A DNA stretch of 64,000 bases. Origin: Syngnathus acus. Taxonomy: Eukaryota; Chordata; Actinopteri; Syngnathiformes; Syngnathidae. The DNA lies in the NCBI RefSeq assembly GCF_901709675.1, contig NC_051105.1:2730001-2794000 (forward strand), read 5' to 3'. The notes below the pieces were generated by a model. The model ran no database searches. It was not told where the DNA came from and saw nothing but the letters and a program-made list of their open reading frames with translations. Positions 37,230-48,871 of the stretch are shown piece by piece; positions within the stretch are counted from its first letter, which is position 1, and each line of letters starts with the position of its first letter. Made by a program: the position numbers and the translations under genes.

Positions 37230-37800
37230 AGAGTCGCTGTCGTCGTTTTTGTTGTCGCTCGCTCACAGACAGCAGACAAAGTGGCATTTCCTGACTCTTC
37301 CCATCCATGTCTGAGTTATCTGACACCCCCAAAAATGCGACTGCCGGTAGCTGAGGGGGAGAAAGGGGAGGGGGGGTGCGGTCAGACCAGGGCACACCAT
37401 CACCACCGCCGCCTTATCCCGCTAAGGAGATGGCTTCTTATCAGATGAGCCGAGGAAGTTTATTTTATGGACTAAATCTGGATGGAGGGGGATAAAGAAA
37501 TGACACATCCCTGGCGGACACAAAAGGGGAGAATGAGATTAGTCCTCCAGCAGCATATATGGCTTTAGTTCAACCTGACAGGCAGCGGATTGAAAGGTCA
37601 TGAAATAATAATCCCCCTATTCTTCCGCTCTAATCCTACCAGGGTGTGTTTCACTATGGGAACGAACGTATGGAGGGGCTGCTGCAGGCTGCGTGTTCAT
37701 TTAGTCGTGTCACTGTGCTTAGATAGGCATCCAGTGCTGCTTTAAATTAATTAGGCTAATTATGATTGAAGAGGGGGCTTTTTTATGATGAGTGCCAGAG
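37230..37800. promoter_or_regulatory. Candidate conserved non-coding block
   Basis: Seen: about 570 bases with no recognised repeat, mixed composition, and ATTAATTAGGCTAATTATGA at 37745-37764. Other words include 'atgagattagtcctcc' and 'gctctaatcctacc'. One of the longest motif-rich repeat-free stretches in the window. No protein-like frame. Confidence 0.35.
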
Positions 37801-37898
37801 CCTCTGTTTTTTTTTTTTTAAATATGTAATTTATGTTTAAGCACTTGCTGTAGGATGGTGTTTTTTTTTTTTTTTAGGTAACTGAATCTGTGTGTACA

Positions 37899-37950
37899 GT
37901 GGAATCCTCCCAACCAGGGGTGCCGCGGCATCCTAGTGTGATAATAGAAA
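37899..37950 (+). mobile_element. hAT-Charlie-like terminal fragment
   Basis: Seen: CAGTGGAATCCTCCCAACCA then 'ggggtgccgcggcatcctagtgtg', a degenerate form of the Charlie end 'CAGTGGTTCTCAACC..GGGGTGCCGCGG'. Only the end is visible, next to a candidate conserved block. Confidence 0.45.
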
Positions 37951-37959
37951 TGATCCAAG

Positions 37960-38110
37960 CGCGCCTAATTTGTCTGAACATGATCTATTAATTACAAAAA
38001 GGTCTTTGTTAATCTATCCCAGCGACGTGTAGCGACGAGTCGAAGAGTTCAATTTATTAGATGGCGAATGTACAATAAAAGCTGTGTATCCACCTGTTGC
38101 AATTAATACA
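37960..38110. promoter_or_regulatory. Candidate conserved non-coding element
   Basis: Seen: 'tattaattacaaaaaggtct' followed by TTTGTTAATC, then 'caatttattagatgg', 'tacaataaaagctgtg' and 'gcaattaatacaattaacat'. It lies just right of a hAT-like end. SOX-type and homeodomain-type cores alternate. Confidence 0.35.
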
Positions 38111-39624
38111 ATTAACATGGCTTTCAACGTCAAGTTCATTTGTGAGTGTCAGTGACTTGAAACGAGGTCACCGGCATACCTTTTGAGACATGTTTATTTG
38201 ACGTTGTGCTGTGAGATTTTTCTCATTTCAAACGGGTGCCTCACTTCCTCTGCGCTAACGTTGAACACAATAAACTCGATGACTCCAGCGAGACTACAAT
38301 TGCCGGAATTTGGGAAAAGAAATAGCCTGTTCTGAGGTTAAACTGAAATCATCAGAATGTCCTTTTGATTTTGAAATGAGTTTTTCAATAGGAAATCATG
38401 GAAATGTAATGATCAGTTCTAAGGTCTACATAACAACAGTCAATCAAACAATTAAGTAGTCGAAACAGATATGTATTTTCTTTTCCAAAGCATAATCAAT
38501 CATAAGAATAAGGGAGAAGCACACCTGAAATGTGTAAGCAAATAAGTATCATGAATGTAATTTCAAGAGCAGATTGGTACGGAAAAGCTCCCCAAACAAG
38601 ACAAAAACATAGATTGAAATAACTGCACATACAAGTTTAAAAAGTTGCTATCCACTTTTTACATTGACATCACAAATTATATAGATAATCCGTCTCAAAC
38701 TCAAGGCTTTTTTTTTTACCATTCATCTTTTCAAAGTATTTAAGTACTTGTTTCAGATTTGAAAATGAGTTATTCATCAATTTGTTGTGTATTCTATACT
38801 GTATATAATATGAGGGGTTCATACATTTATATGGGTTGACAGTCATTAAGTCAAAACTATAACGATGATGCGGCCCGCAACAAAAATGAGTTTGACACCC
38901 CGGACTGGTCCCCTCAGGAAATAATGATTAATTGTCCATTCCAAGGTCAAACTGTAGCCAGCACAAAAACTTGAACTGTTCGTGATGCAAAAAGATGTGA
39001 TTCTGGTCATACACCATTTCACATTATTTACTGATCAGACAAGTGTAAACAGAATTACCACTGTAAGACACAAACCCGGTAAACTTTTACACGGATTCCA
39101 CAAAATATTTGTGGCAATTAATCTGTTTTGCGCCTGATATTTGACATTTTTAAATTGGTGTATGAAATCTTTGGCTTATTTTATGTGACTTCCTGTCCAT
39201 ATTCACTAAAAGCCAAAGGAAAAAAAAACATCCTTTTTGATGCTCACTGAAATTAGTTTTGCACTCATTCTCGGACTCTTCTTGAAAACGTACATCAAAT
39301 TCCAAATACATCCTACGATGACTCGCAAAACATCATGTGTCGCACACCTGAGTGTCCATGTGTGCACAAAACCCGGCAAGACAGACATTATGCCGCTTAG
39401 TGTTGCAGTTTGGGGGAAGCACGCAAGCTTGTGTTTGCTATTTCATTTTTTTTTTGAGGGAGGTGAGACGCAATTCTGAAAATCAAGCATGGGCGAAAAT
39501 AGGAGTGAGAAATTCAATGCCAACGTATGTGTTGTGTGCAATTATTCGATTAATCATTCTTATTCCATTACTGGCTCGCTGCAAAGATGCGAGGAGAGTG
39601 GTTTTTAGAAAGTGGAAAGGAGAC
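38111..39624. other. Intergenic, no gene seen
   Basis: AT-rich, one hAT end at 38868. No credible frame. Confidence 0.55.
38868..38906 (-). mobile_element. hAT-Charlie-like end, minus strand
   Basis: Seen: 'gcggcccgc' then 'aaaaatgagtttgacacccc', the reverse complement of a typical hAT-Charlie end (GGGGTGTCAAACTCATTTTT). About 40 bases only. Confidence 0.5.
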
Positions 39625-39678
39625 AAGAGGAGGAAGGGAGGGGGGGGGGAAGGAGGAGGAGGGGGAGAGGAGGAAGAG
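39625..39678 (+). repeat. 54-base pure purine tract
   Basis: Seen: an uninterrupted A/G run with GGAGG units and a run of ten G residues. Such tracts can form triplex or G-quadruplex structures. It has no coding value, although a frame reads through it. Confidence 0.9.
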
Positions 39679-39689
39679 CAGCATCAGGC

Positions 39690-40125
39690 TAGCAGATCTG
39701 CATTGGTTGTATATTTCCCATTGCCCCGTTAAAGCTGGCAGACAGAGGTCAGGAAACTTAATTATAGCCTAAGTGGATAGAAACATGCAGACTGATTGGA
39801 ATGGCAAGGACAAGTTTTAATACTGCGCCCCCCTCCCTCAGCCCGTCCGTCTCCCACAATGCACGGCAGACGTGCAATCACGCCACCCGAGCCGAGACCC
39901 CCCCCAATCCCCTTAACCCGACTCGCCGGCTGACAATAACACTAATGCATATCAAAATTATATACTCCACAAATGTGTGCAGTGCCATTACTTTCCAATT
40001 TTGCCAGTTCAATAAAAGACATATCCCGTGTAATGGCGATATCACAGCAACTTATTTCCATGCGGCGCCACAGATAAGGCCTCACCTGCGGCTCCGCTAC
40101 GAGACTTATTAAAGCGGCGCCGTCC
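39690..40125. promoter_or_regulatory. Candidate conserved non-coding block
   Basis: Seen: 'gaaacttaattatagcctaa', 'actaatgcatatcaaaatta', 'cagtgccattactttccaat' and 'acttattaaagcggcgcc' with no recognised repeat apart from the neighbouring purine tract. ATGCATATCAAAAT is octamer-like. Judged by eye. Confidence 0.33.
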
Positions 40126-42265
40126 AAATTTCTGCTCAAGTCTAATTTTTCATTTTGTGCCCTTCTTTTATTAATTTAGTTATTTTCCCTTTTATACCGC
40201 GACATTCCGACTCGGGGTGTAATTTCTTGATTTGGGATTTCAAATCAGCAGTGACTCGACCCAATGGGCGGCCTTTTTTTTTTTTTTTTTCTCCACACCT
40301 CTTTTTTTTTCCACGCAATCTATTTGCACTGTATAACATTTGCATATCTGCTGCTCATGAAGCAAGGCTTTAATTTCCTCCTGCCGCAGATAAACATCAC
40401 CTTGTTGGACCAGATGGGTGGGGTGGGGAGCGGTGGTCGGCTACCATGGTGGGAGTGGGGGGGTCATTGGAGGGGACGCCGCACAATGCTGCCGGGTCAC
40501 GCATTCCGTGGTCTGAAGTAATACGATTGGTACATTTCCATACGGTGGGCAATTTTATATTTATTTATGCTAAATTAGGTACAAATGGAAGCTGGTATGA
40601 GTTGGAGATGACGATGATGATGACGTGGGTTTTAGGAAGACGACTGCGATTCATTGTGGCGGTGAATAGATGGAAAGAAAAAAAACTTTATTATAGATTT
40701 CAAGTGATATTTCGACTCTGACTCAGTTCTAACAAAGTTTGGACACTGAAATTCCTGTCACCATGTGGAAGTGGAAAAAAAAAACACGAAGCTGAAGATG
40801 CTGTATGTTACATTTAGGATTTTTTTTATGCGTGAGAACATTTCATTCTTTTCCATCCTTTCCCATTAAGACACAATGTCTGCAAGTATATACTGTTTTC
40901 AAGATTTATAATCATGCTTAGACTGCATTATTACTCTTGTTGCTACCAATATCAAAAATTTCAGGAGCGGGTGAACGACAACACAGTATTGCAGATGTAA
41001 CAGCCAATCATAAACAAGAATACATGTTTCTGAATTTTAGACATAAAAATATGATGATGATATGAACAAAAATACAGTATTTAGAAACAATATCCCCATT
41101 ATCAAGGTGTGTTTGGTTAATTTAGCTGCGTGGGATCATTAGAATAAAATATAATAGCCGTAGTCAATGAAATTGTTGTTGAATTTAGCCGGAGTTGTAC
41201 AAAATCTGGTGTTCGATATCGTGTTAAAAAAAAACAAAAAACAACACTCTGATGACATGAAATGTGTGTAATTGATTCACCCTTGAAGATGAGTCATCAG
41301 CTAAGAAAAGTTGAGCTTTCACAGTGTGGAAACAGGAGGCTAGAACATTCCCATTCTGCTTTTCATTTTGTAACATGACGACGATGATATTGTGGCAATT
41401 CTACTGCTAATTCGAATCCAATTCTATCGCTGTTATCGTTACTATTAGAATATGGGCCTCTACACAACTCATCTCTCGAAATGCAAGTTCTAAAACTGAT
41501 TCCAGCAACATGTTGAACCGAGTGTCAACTGACAGAGCGAGTGCATTATGGGATTTTGCTCATTGTTTGCGCGTCATTTGTATGTGCAAAAGGAGGCGGC
41601 TCGTGAATAATGAGCAGCTCACGCGGGACTTGTGCAAAGCTCTTGTTATTTGAATGTCGGAAGCTTGTAATTTAAGCGCTTCTGCCGGGAATTGGAGAGC
41701 GAGTTTGAGGTTAGAGGGGTCAGAGGGAGGGAGCACCTCTGTCCTCAATTCGCAGGCGTAGCATTTTTTTTTTTTGCGGTCATGCGAATCCCCAGGTTGG
41801 GAACAAAAAGGGAAGACGTGCAACAAGTCGAGCTCACTTTCAAAGACGACGAGGCCGTAAAGGCAACAATCAGAATCCCGGTGTTAATTGAATCAGACTT
41901 CAGTAATTCCTCCCCCCCCCCCTCCTCCTCATCCTCATCTTCACTCCCGTGACAGCTTTGCCGTTTTCCCCCGCGAGCTTGCAGAGAAGATGAAGGGAGC
42001 TTTCAGGCTCTTTTAGAAGATGAGGGTTCAAGAACAGAGATTAAGGAAGCGAGTGAGAGAGCGAGTGACTGAAAGGAGAGCTGGAGATTATGTCATATGC
42101 AATTGATGTGCTCCCTTAATGTTCCTTTTAAACATGTGCCACCGCGGCCCGCCTCTTTACGTCGTCTCTTCTCATACGCACGTGCACGGGTTAGAGTATT
42201 AACCCAGAAATGCTGCTGTGACACAGGTGGGGCGGCTCGTGTGTCATGAGAGGAGTTTTAGCCGC
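40126..42265. other. Intergenic, no gene seen
   Basis: Poly-T tracts at 40275-40310 and 41765-41775 and a C10/TCC tract at about 41911-41945. Block 41990-42150 is repeat-free and GC-balanced. Nothing protein-like. Confidence 0.55.
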
Positions 42266-42331
42266 TTTGATATGGATATGACACGTGTATCCACGTATCA
42301 GCTTTCCATACATGGTCATATCCATATCAAA
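42266..42331. repeat. 17-bp inverted repeat with E-box in the loop
   Basis: Seen: TTTGATATGGATATGAC (42266-42282) and its exact reverse complement (42315-42331) flank a 32-base loop. CACGTG overlaps the end of the left arm (42282-42287), and ACGTATC also lies in the loop. Could be a paired regulatory site or a small foldback element. Confidence 0.85.
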
Positions 42332-42807
42332 AAAAGCCTTTTATAAGCATCGCCAAGGACAAAATGGACCAACAATGAAAATGTTCATTTTAGATGAATC
42401 AAAGGGGACATAATATGGAAACCTGACTTTTTAATTGCTTTTATACAATCTGCAATGGCTGGCCACCCATCAAGTGTGAAATAATGCAAGCAAGGAAATA
42501 TTTTGCACAATGACATCAGACGTGTCCAAATGAATCGATTAATCGGTTGGAGCCGTGAAAGTTATCCACATCCAGTGATTTCAGCCTCTCAAGAGTAAAT
42601 ACTCACTGATCGTCCGCCCTGAAAGCAAAATGATTGTCGGTGTTTTAATAAAAAAAAAAAAAATTGCTCAAACAAAATCTGCTTTTACTTTGAAGAACAT
42701 TTTCCCATTTTTGGAGTCGGTTTGATTTAGAATTTTATAGCTAGCTTTTGTGATACAGTGTGAATGCTTAAAAAAAAAACACATGAATTTAATTCATGGT
42801 TTTGAAG

Positions 42808-43014
42808 ATCGACCTGACGGTCTTGTGGTTCACATGCATGGGTCCTGGGTTCATTTTCAACTGTACAAGATAAAATGAATATTGGATTTCTGTCTATATA
42901 TGGTGACCTCTCCAGGGTGTTCAGCCTTTTGCCCAAAGTCAGATTGAATAAGATCCAGCTTTCTGCAACCCTTAAAATGATAAGCTGAATAAAAAAATGA
43001 ATGAATGCTGTTTT
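42808..43014 (+). mobile_element. Decayed SINE, nearly full length
   Basis: Seen: B-box-like 'gggtcctgggttcatttt' near 42840, then 'ggtgacctctccagggtgtt', 'ttgcccaaagtcagattga', 'ataagatccagctttctgc' and an 'aatgaatgaatg' tail. The order matches the fish tRNA-headed repeat, but divergence is high, so this is an old copy. It runs into a (TG)n tract. Confidence 0.5.
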
Positions 43015-43017
43015 TAG

Positions 43018-43053
43018 TGTGTGTGTGTATGTAGTATGTGTGTGCGCGCGTGT
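43018..43053. repeat. (GT)n/(CG)n microsatellite
   Basis: Seen: an interrupted GT run that follows directly on the decayed SINE tail, a usual birthplace of such tracts. Confidence 0.85.
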
Positions 43054-43931
43054 ATTTGTGACCACACACTCGAAGTGTCTTCAGTGTGTTCAACCATTCG
43101 ATTAAAGCGGCAGCTATCACTAACAGGATTAGCCGAGTGGACAGCAGAAGTCTATCATTGCTTATTGATTTCCTCCTGATCCCCCCTCTGACATCGGTCC
43201 ATCAAGGCAAACTGTTCCATGAGTGGCCCCATTGGGAGAATCGTGAGCGGTGGGACAACGTATCTCCAGAGACTTCAATCGGGGGACAGCCATCTTTCCG
43301 CGTCAGGGAAAGTCAAATAAGTCAAAGCTATCGGGCGGTAACAGACGATGTCGTGGCCCCGCTTTCCCCTCCCCTTTGCCTGAAAACGCCAGGTTGACTC
43401 TCTTTCAAGAAAATCAATTCGATCGATTCAGCGTTCGGTGGTGAAGCAAGTGAATCTCTTGGACACCAAGAAAAGATTTTGTGAAGCAAATTAATCACTG
43501 GTTACTTGAGTTACACGTGTGATATCTTTTGTCAAACAGTATTTGAAATACAAAAGGTGCTTCAAACACGAAAGTTACAAGAAAGCTATTTGATCCCATT
43601 GAAAACGCATCACAGCATACCTGAAATACTTCAAGACGTCTCAAATCCTATTTCGATTTTTGTATTATGTTTGAGTAGCAGTTTTGATAACAAATGTCTT
43701 CATTTCAGGAGCAATTTTCTAATTATCTGCAAGTTAATTTTAATTCTCATTTGTCATTTTTATTATTCAGATGAAGTACATTTTTGTAGCAATTATGAAC
43801 ACACAGGAGAAAACAAGACATCTCAATAGGTAATGATGACCAATTGCAGAGCTGCCAACCAGCAAAAACTTATTTCCAGAACAATTGATTAGAATTTCTC
43901 TATTTTGTACATGTACAATGAATGTACAAGA
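43054..43931. other. Intergenic, no gene seen
   Basis: Unique-looking. A 107-codon frame (43506-43829, plus) has no recognised domain and AT-driven composition. Confidence 0.5.
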
Positions 43932-44420
43932 ACCGTATTTTCTGGATTATAAATCGCTCCAGAGTACAAGTCGCATCAGCCATAAAATGCATAGTAAAGA
44001 AAGAAAAGACATACCATATAAGTCGCACTGGAGTATAAGTCGCATTTTGGGGGAAATTTATTTGATAAAATCCAACACCAAGAACAGACATGTCATCTTG
44101 AAATGCAATTTAAAATAAAAATAGAATAGAGGCAACAACAGACTGAATAATTGTACAGTATTCTAACATTACATGACAAACAACAAACTGAGAACGTGCC
44201 TGGTATGTTAACATAACATATTCAGATAACTATAGCATGAATAACATGCAAACAAGTTTACCAAACCATCCGTGTCATTCCAAATCGCAAAATCCAACGA
44301 AATCTTCTTCTTCTGTGTCACTTTTAAACAACAAGTCTTCCACTATTATTTCTGGTACATTTGGTCAATCTGTACTTCAGATTGATTTTTTTTCCGCCCG
44401 AAAGTGTGACGCATGATCAC
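43932..44420 (+). mobile_element. Divergent, longer relative of the 'ACTATAAGTCGC' MITE
   Basis: Seen: starts ACCGTATTTTCTGGATTATA, with 'agtataagtcgcat' and 'gccataaaatgc' words shared with copies A and B. It then continues into sequence those short copies lack (about 44060-44420). I see no matching right terminal repeat. Inferred: a decayed copy of the longer parent of the 172-base MITE. The right boundary is approximate. Confidence 0.55.
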
Positions 44421-47400
44421 AAATTAGCACTAGCTTTGAATTCTCGCATGACATCAACAGCAATCTTGTAGCTATGTTTGACTCCATTGTCACTTTGACT
44501 CCATTGCTGCTGTCAAGTGAAGAAGTAAATAAATAATTATGACCCAGCCCTGGGATTGATGCACTACATTGTTAAACATACAAGTGAAAATATATCACAA
44601 ATATGGAGATTTTCAGCAATTAAACTTTTTTGGGGGACACATTTGTGCAATTCCTTCCCTTCCCGATTCATCACAAAGATAATTCCAAATCAGTCCTTCC
44701 CTAATAAACTCAACCAAGAACAGACTTTCCTGGAACAGAAAAGGTGAATAGTTAGATGAATAGTTACAATTTTGGTGAAATCTGACAGCAGTTCACTCAA
44801 GTCAGGGGTTAAAAATAAAAGGTTTGCGGAATATTGCCAAATTAATAACAGCCTTACGCGAAAGGCTACGAAAGACACGTGAGGCATTTTTAAAAGTCTT
44901 GCTGCAGCTGTGACAAGATCTGAAGTCCAATTGAAAGTGGTAATTGCTTTGCTAATTTCTCCTATTAATTTCTCAGCGTGTACCAAAGGGTAGACGCATA
45001 ATAGGTGAAATGTTTTAACCCTTCGACGCTTAGATTGCCTCCCTCTCCGCCTCCGTACTGATGCCTGGGTGCTGTCCTTGTGGTTTAATTGCTCATCTCT
45101 GCTCTCCGCCTTCTTTGCGCCCCTCTAACTCACGCTCTTAGACCTGAAACATCCCCCAAGACTGTCAGCCTGGAGCAGTGTAGGGAGTAATTACAGTAAC
45201 TAGTGCAGTAATATTAGGCATTACAAATAACATTTCAACAATATACCGTTTCTGTAATGCGGTGTATTTTTACCTATAGTTTCATTTTTAACTTTAAATC
45301 ATTGTGTATAAATGACTGTTTTTATAAATACAGACCCTTGTTCAAATGGCAGATTTTTAGCGATATTGGATGCGAAAATTAAATTGCTTTCCGGCATGTT
45401 TTCGATTCTGAGCAGTGGTGGGTACGGAATAACAGCAATAACTTTCCCAACCTTGGTCGAGAACCTTTAGTCGGAACTTTCATCCTCCAATTATTTTCTT
45501 AATGCTTTCCTCTCTGAATCAAGGACACCCCATAGAGTGTCAAAACCATTTCAAAGAGTACATGCATCTTCTTGTTTGCTGACAAGATGTCCAGCAAAGT
45601 CTTTTGTTCCCGCCTGGCTCTGAACGTACAGAGAAGGCAGTCCATTGAATTGTCATCCGTCATGCTTAGTTAGACGCTTGTCAGCTGCCCAGTCGTGCAG
45701 CGGTCACCCCTGACCTGGAAGCATTATATCCAAATCACATTACACGGCCCCGGCTTCTTTATTCCCCTCTTTTGAAGTCACCCCAGCGAGACATCTGTCC
45801 GGCCCTGTTTGTGTTGACTTCCCACTCGAACGTCACGTCTTAATTAGCTGATCGAATTTTCCGTGGGCGGGCGCCTTTTGTGCGAGTCGAAGCTCGTTTT
45901 GGTATTGAAGGTTTCTCCTGTGGACCAAGGTTTCCTTCTGTTGCTTGTATATGTCGGTCTTCTGGTATGTGCAAGAAATCTGTGGCAGCCATGCACAAGC
46001 TCAGGTTCATAAAATGCGGTCATGCACTTTTGCATGCAAGCCTAATCATTTCTAGCAGATTTTGTGGGCATGTTTCTAGAAGCTTTCCAATTTCTTGTAC
46101 AGTGGTGCCTTGACACTTACAAATCATTTCTTCAATTGTCAATTGTACAGTGAGAAATAGAATTAAAGGCTTTTCCAAAAAGTATGACATCATAGCAGAC
46201 CAGCGACGAGGCAGGTCATTGGATAGTTAACCGGACGATGAAAATCATCGGCACATGGTATGGCACGTAGATGAAAGGCTCAGTTCATGTCAGGATAATT
46301 TGGGACCCTTTTTACCGTACCAGACCAAACACAAATGTACAGCTTGGAGGGAATGAGGTTTAGTCTTCAGAGTGTGGAGAAATTCATAATGACGAGGGGA
46401 AAAATTCCTCAAGGATGACAAGTTCTCAGGGAAACAGGAGTGGAGCCAACTGTCTTTCAATCGCGAGACGTCCACTCTATCCCCTCAGCCATGACGCCCA
46501 CAAGACTACTTCCAAACAATTCAAATTAATCTCCCTTTTTTTATTAATCAACCACTTGGCGGCTGCCTCACTCTTACTCACTCATGTAGTCAGGCGACGT
46601 ATTCTCTCAAGGATTTAGTTGGAAATCATACAAACAGTTAAGCAGCATATTGCATTAGTCATTCGACTATCTCGCAGCGACGTCGTCGTGCCTGACATAA
46701 ACACACATACTCAGAAGCGTCGGTCACACAACACCCCGCAAAACATGACACATTCTCTACACTATAGTTAGCAACTCAAAATTGTTATCCTTTGCCATAT
46801 AGTCAAAGCGTTTCGGTAGTTTACGTTGTTAAACTTTCAAACTTGCAATGTTTCTTTCTGTGCAAAACATTTTTCAACTTGTCAAGAGGCTGTGCGAGGA
46901 CATGAACAGGTCACTTAGTACACTAAGGGAATTTATTTTCATTTTTGTGGCAGTGGTGGTATGTATACGTTGTATTCTGTATTCATTGTGTTGAAATAAA
47001 TAAATATTTTGTAAATAAATACATGTTGAAATAGTTAAAAAATTAAATAAATAAAAGTGCAAAAATATACTGTACTTCATGACACATTAGATTGTTTCGT
47101 CATTAATACTAGAATCATTTTTCAAATTTTGACAGCAGTGGTCCGTCATAACTTATTGGGTTTCTTTACGTACTCGCGTATAAATTGGATAATTAAACTG
47201 TATCGATAAAGTCAGATAATAATGTTACTCTTGTTGCTTGCACAAACAGTAAAAGAGTAACCAACTTTGTTTATTCGATGTAAAAATCTGGTACAGTTTG
47301 AAAATTAATTTCAGAAAATAAATTGTCAAGAATTCTGGGGGAACTTGTGGAAATGTCAGAGACTCTCCTTGGTTTGATGCAATTCTATTGCCTCTGATGA

Positions 47401-47499
47401 AGAAAAGAGAGCTAGCCCTGAAAAGCTTCTGAAAGTCAGGCCTTGGCACAAATGGGCTTATCTATGTGATACAGAAATCATAAGCTAGGAGTGCAAAAG
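44421..47499. other. Intergenic, no gene seen
   Basis: AT-rich to mixed. Block 45030-45200 has 'gggagtaattacagtaacta' and could be conserved. 46430-46500 has a vague tRNA-like look on the minus strand but is too degenerate to call. Confidence 0.5.
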
Positions 47500-48555
47500 T
47501 TTAAAGATTTCAAGAGTTTTTATTCGCCATGTCTGAGCGTGCCAAACAAGGAATTTGACTTCACACAGCCTCTGTTCAACATTTAGGTGACTAACAACAC
47601 TCAGGACATGTGAAAAATGGCAAATATTCTCAAACATCCCCTGATCTTAAACTCCCAAGAGGGCAAGGAAAAACTCAAAACTCCAGCTAGGGGAAATGAG
47701 AAACCTTGAGAAGATGACCACAGATGGGAGGGTCCCTCTTCCAGGATGACCAGGCTGCAATGGATGCAGAGGACACATAGTACAAACAGTGTCGACAATT
47801 CAAAAAAGGTGTGGAGAGCAGGATGTTATTGCACAGTAATGACTCTGAGACTCTAAGAGTGGTGTGAGTTCATCAGAGCAACAGCCTGGGAGAAGAAGCT
47901 GTCTCTGTGTCTGCTGGTTTTGGCGTACAGAGCTCTATAACGCCGTCCGGAGGGGAGTAGTTCAAACAGACTGCAACCTGGGTGAGAAGGGTCTGGAGAG
48001 ATGTTCCTTGCACGTTTCCTGGTCCTGGACAGGTACAAGTCTTGGATAGATGGGAGGTTGATTCCAATGATATTTTCTGCAGTCCTGATTGTCCGTTGCA
48101 GTCTGAGCTTGTCTTGTTTGGAGGCTGATCCAAACCAGACAGTGATGGAGGTGCAGAGGACAGACTGGATGATGGCGGTGTAGAAGGTCTTCAGCAGCTC
48201 TCGCGGCAGGTTGAACTTCTTGAGCTGTCTCAGGAAGTACAGCCTCTGCTGGGCCTTCTTCCGGACAGAGTCTATGTGGCCGGTCCATTTCAGGTCCCGA
48301 GAGATTGTGGTTCCCAGGAACTTGAAGGTGTCTGTGGAGAGAATAGTTATACTGCGGATAGTGAGGGGTAAAAGTGGTGAAGGGTCTCGCCTGAAGTCCA
48401 CAGTCATCTCCACGGTCTTGAGCGGGTTCAGCTCCAGGTGGTTTTGGCTGCACCAGTGGACCAGCCGCTCCACCTCCTGTCTGTACGCAGTCTCATCACC
48501 GTCCTGGATCAGTCCGATGAGAGTGGTGTCGTCTGCATACTTCGGGAGCTTCACA
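47500..48555 (-). mobile_element. 5'-truncated non-LTR retrotransposon (L2-like LINE)
   Basis: Seen: reading leftwards there is a reverse-transcriptase C-terminal coding remnant (48554-47853). It is followed by an untranslated tail with the fish LINE-type words 'cctggaagagggaccctccc' (near 47740) and 'attccttgt', then a terminal 'cgaataaaaactcttg' near 47515. Known: fish L2/CR1-group LINEs are usually 5'-truncated by incomplete reverse transcription and have this kind of 3' region. The clade call is from memory of the protein pattern, so another jockey-group LINE is possible. The 5' break is just upstream of the catalytic YADD codons. Confidence 0.75.
47853..48554 (-). pseudogene. Reverse transcriptase fragment (LINE ORF2, C-terminal part)
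   Basis: Seen: 233 codons without a stop end in NSHHS and TAG. The frame opens at a GTG with an in-frame stop seven codons upstream, so there is no true start. The catalytic motif YADD is at residues 6-9. The thumb/connection part follows, with DLKWTGHID, RLYFLRQLKKF and a terminal LLPSGRRYRALYAKTSRHRDSFF block typical of L2/CR1-group elements. Known: the full enzyme also needs the fingers and upstream palm motifs and an endonuclease domain, all absent here. It cannot be active. The intact frame over 700 bases suggests fairly recent insertion. Overlapping opposite-strand and shifted frames are shadows. Confidence 0.85.
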
Positions 48556-48869
48556 GGAGAGTTCTTTCTCTAGCTGAATAAAGACACAAATGGAAATGAC
48601 ATATTTTAGAAAAATATGAACTCAGGGGAAGAGAGGCAGCAAATAAATGAGCATAAAGCAATATATAACTGAAATAGACATATTTTTTGAAAATTCCATA
48701 ACATTTTAATTGACATTTTCGATACTCTTGGCTGGGGGAGATTTAAAATGAAAGCTTCTATATTCTGTCTTGTCCAAACACCAACACATAAATCAAACTG
48801 ACCTTAAATCAATGGGTGAGTTAAAGTATCTAAAATGATCATCTCAAACTCTAGAGCTAATTACGTATA
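48556..48869. other. Intergenic, no gene seen
   Basis: AT-rich spacer between the LINE break and the foldback element. Nothing recognised. Confidence 0.5.
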
Positions 48870-48871
48870 TA

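Noticed and set aside
46430-46500. Possible tRNA-derived repeat on the minus strand
   Set aside because: Only vague similarity to box sequences; too degenerate to support.
47962-48453. 163-codon minus frame and 120-codon plus frame over the LINE
   Set aside because: Shifted and antisense shadows of the reverse-transcriptase remnant, which alone shows motifs.
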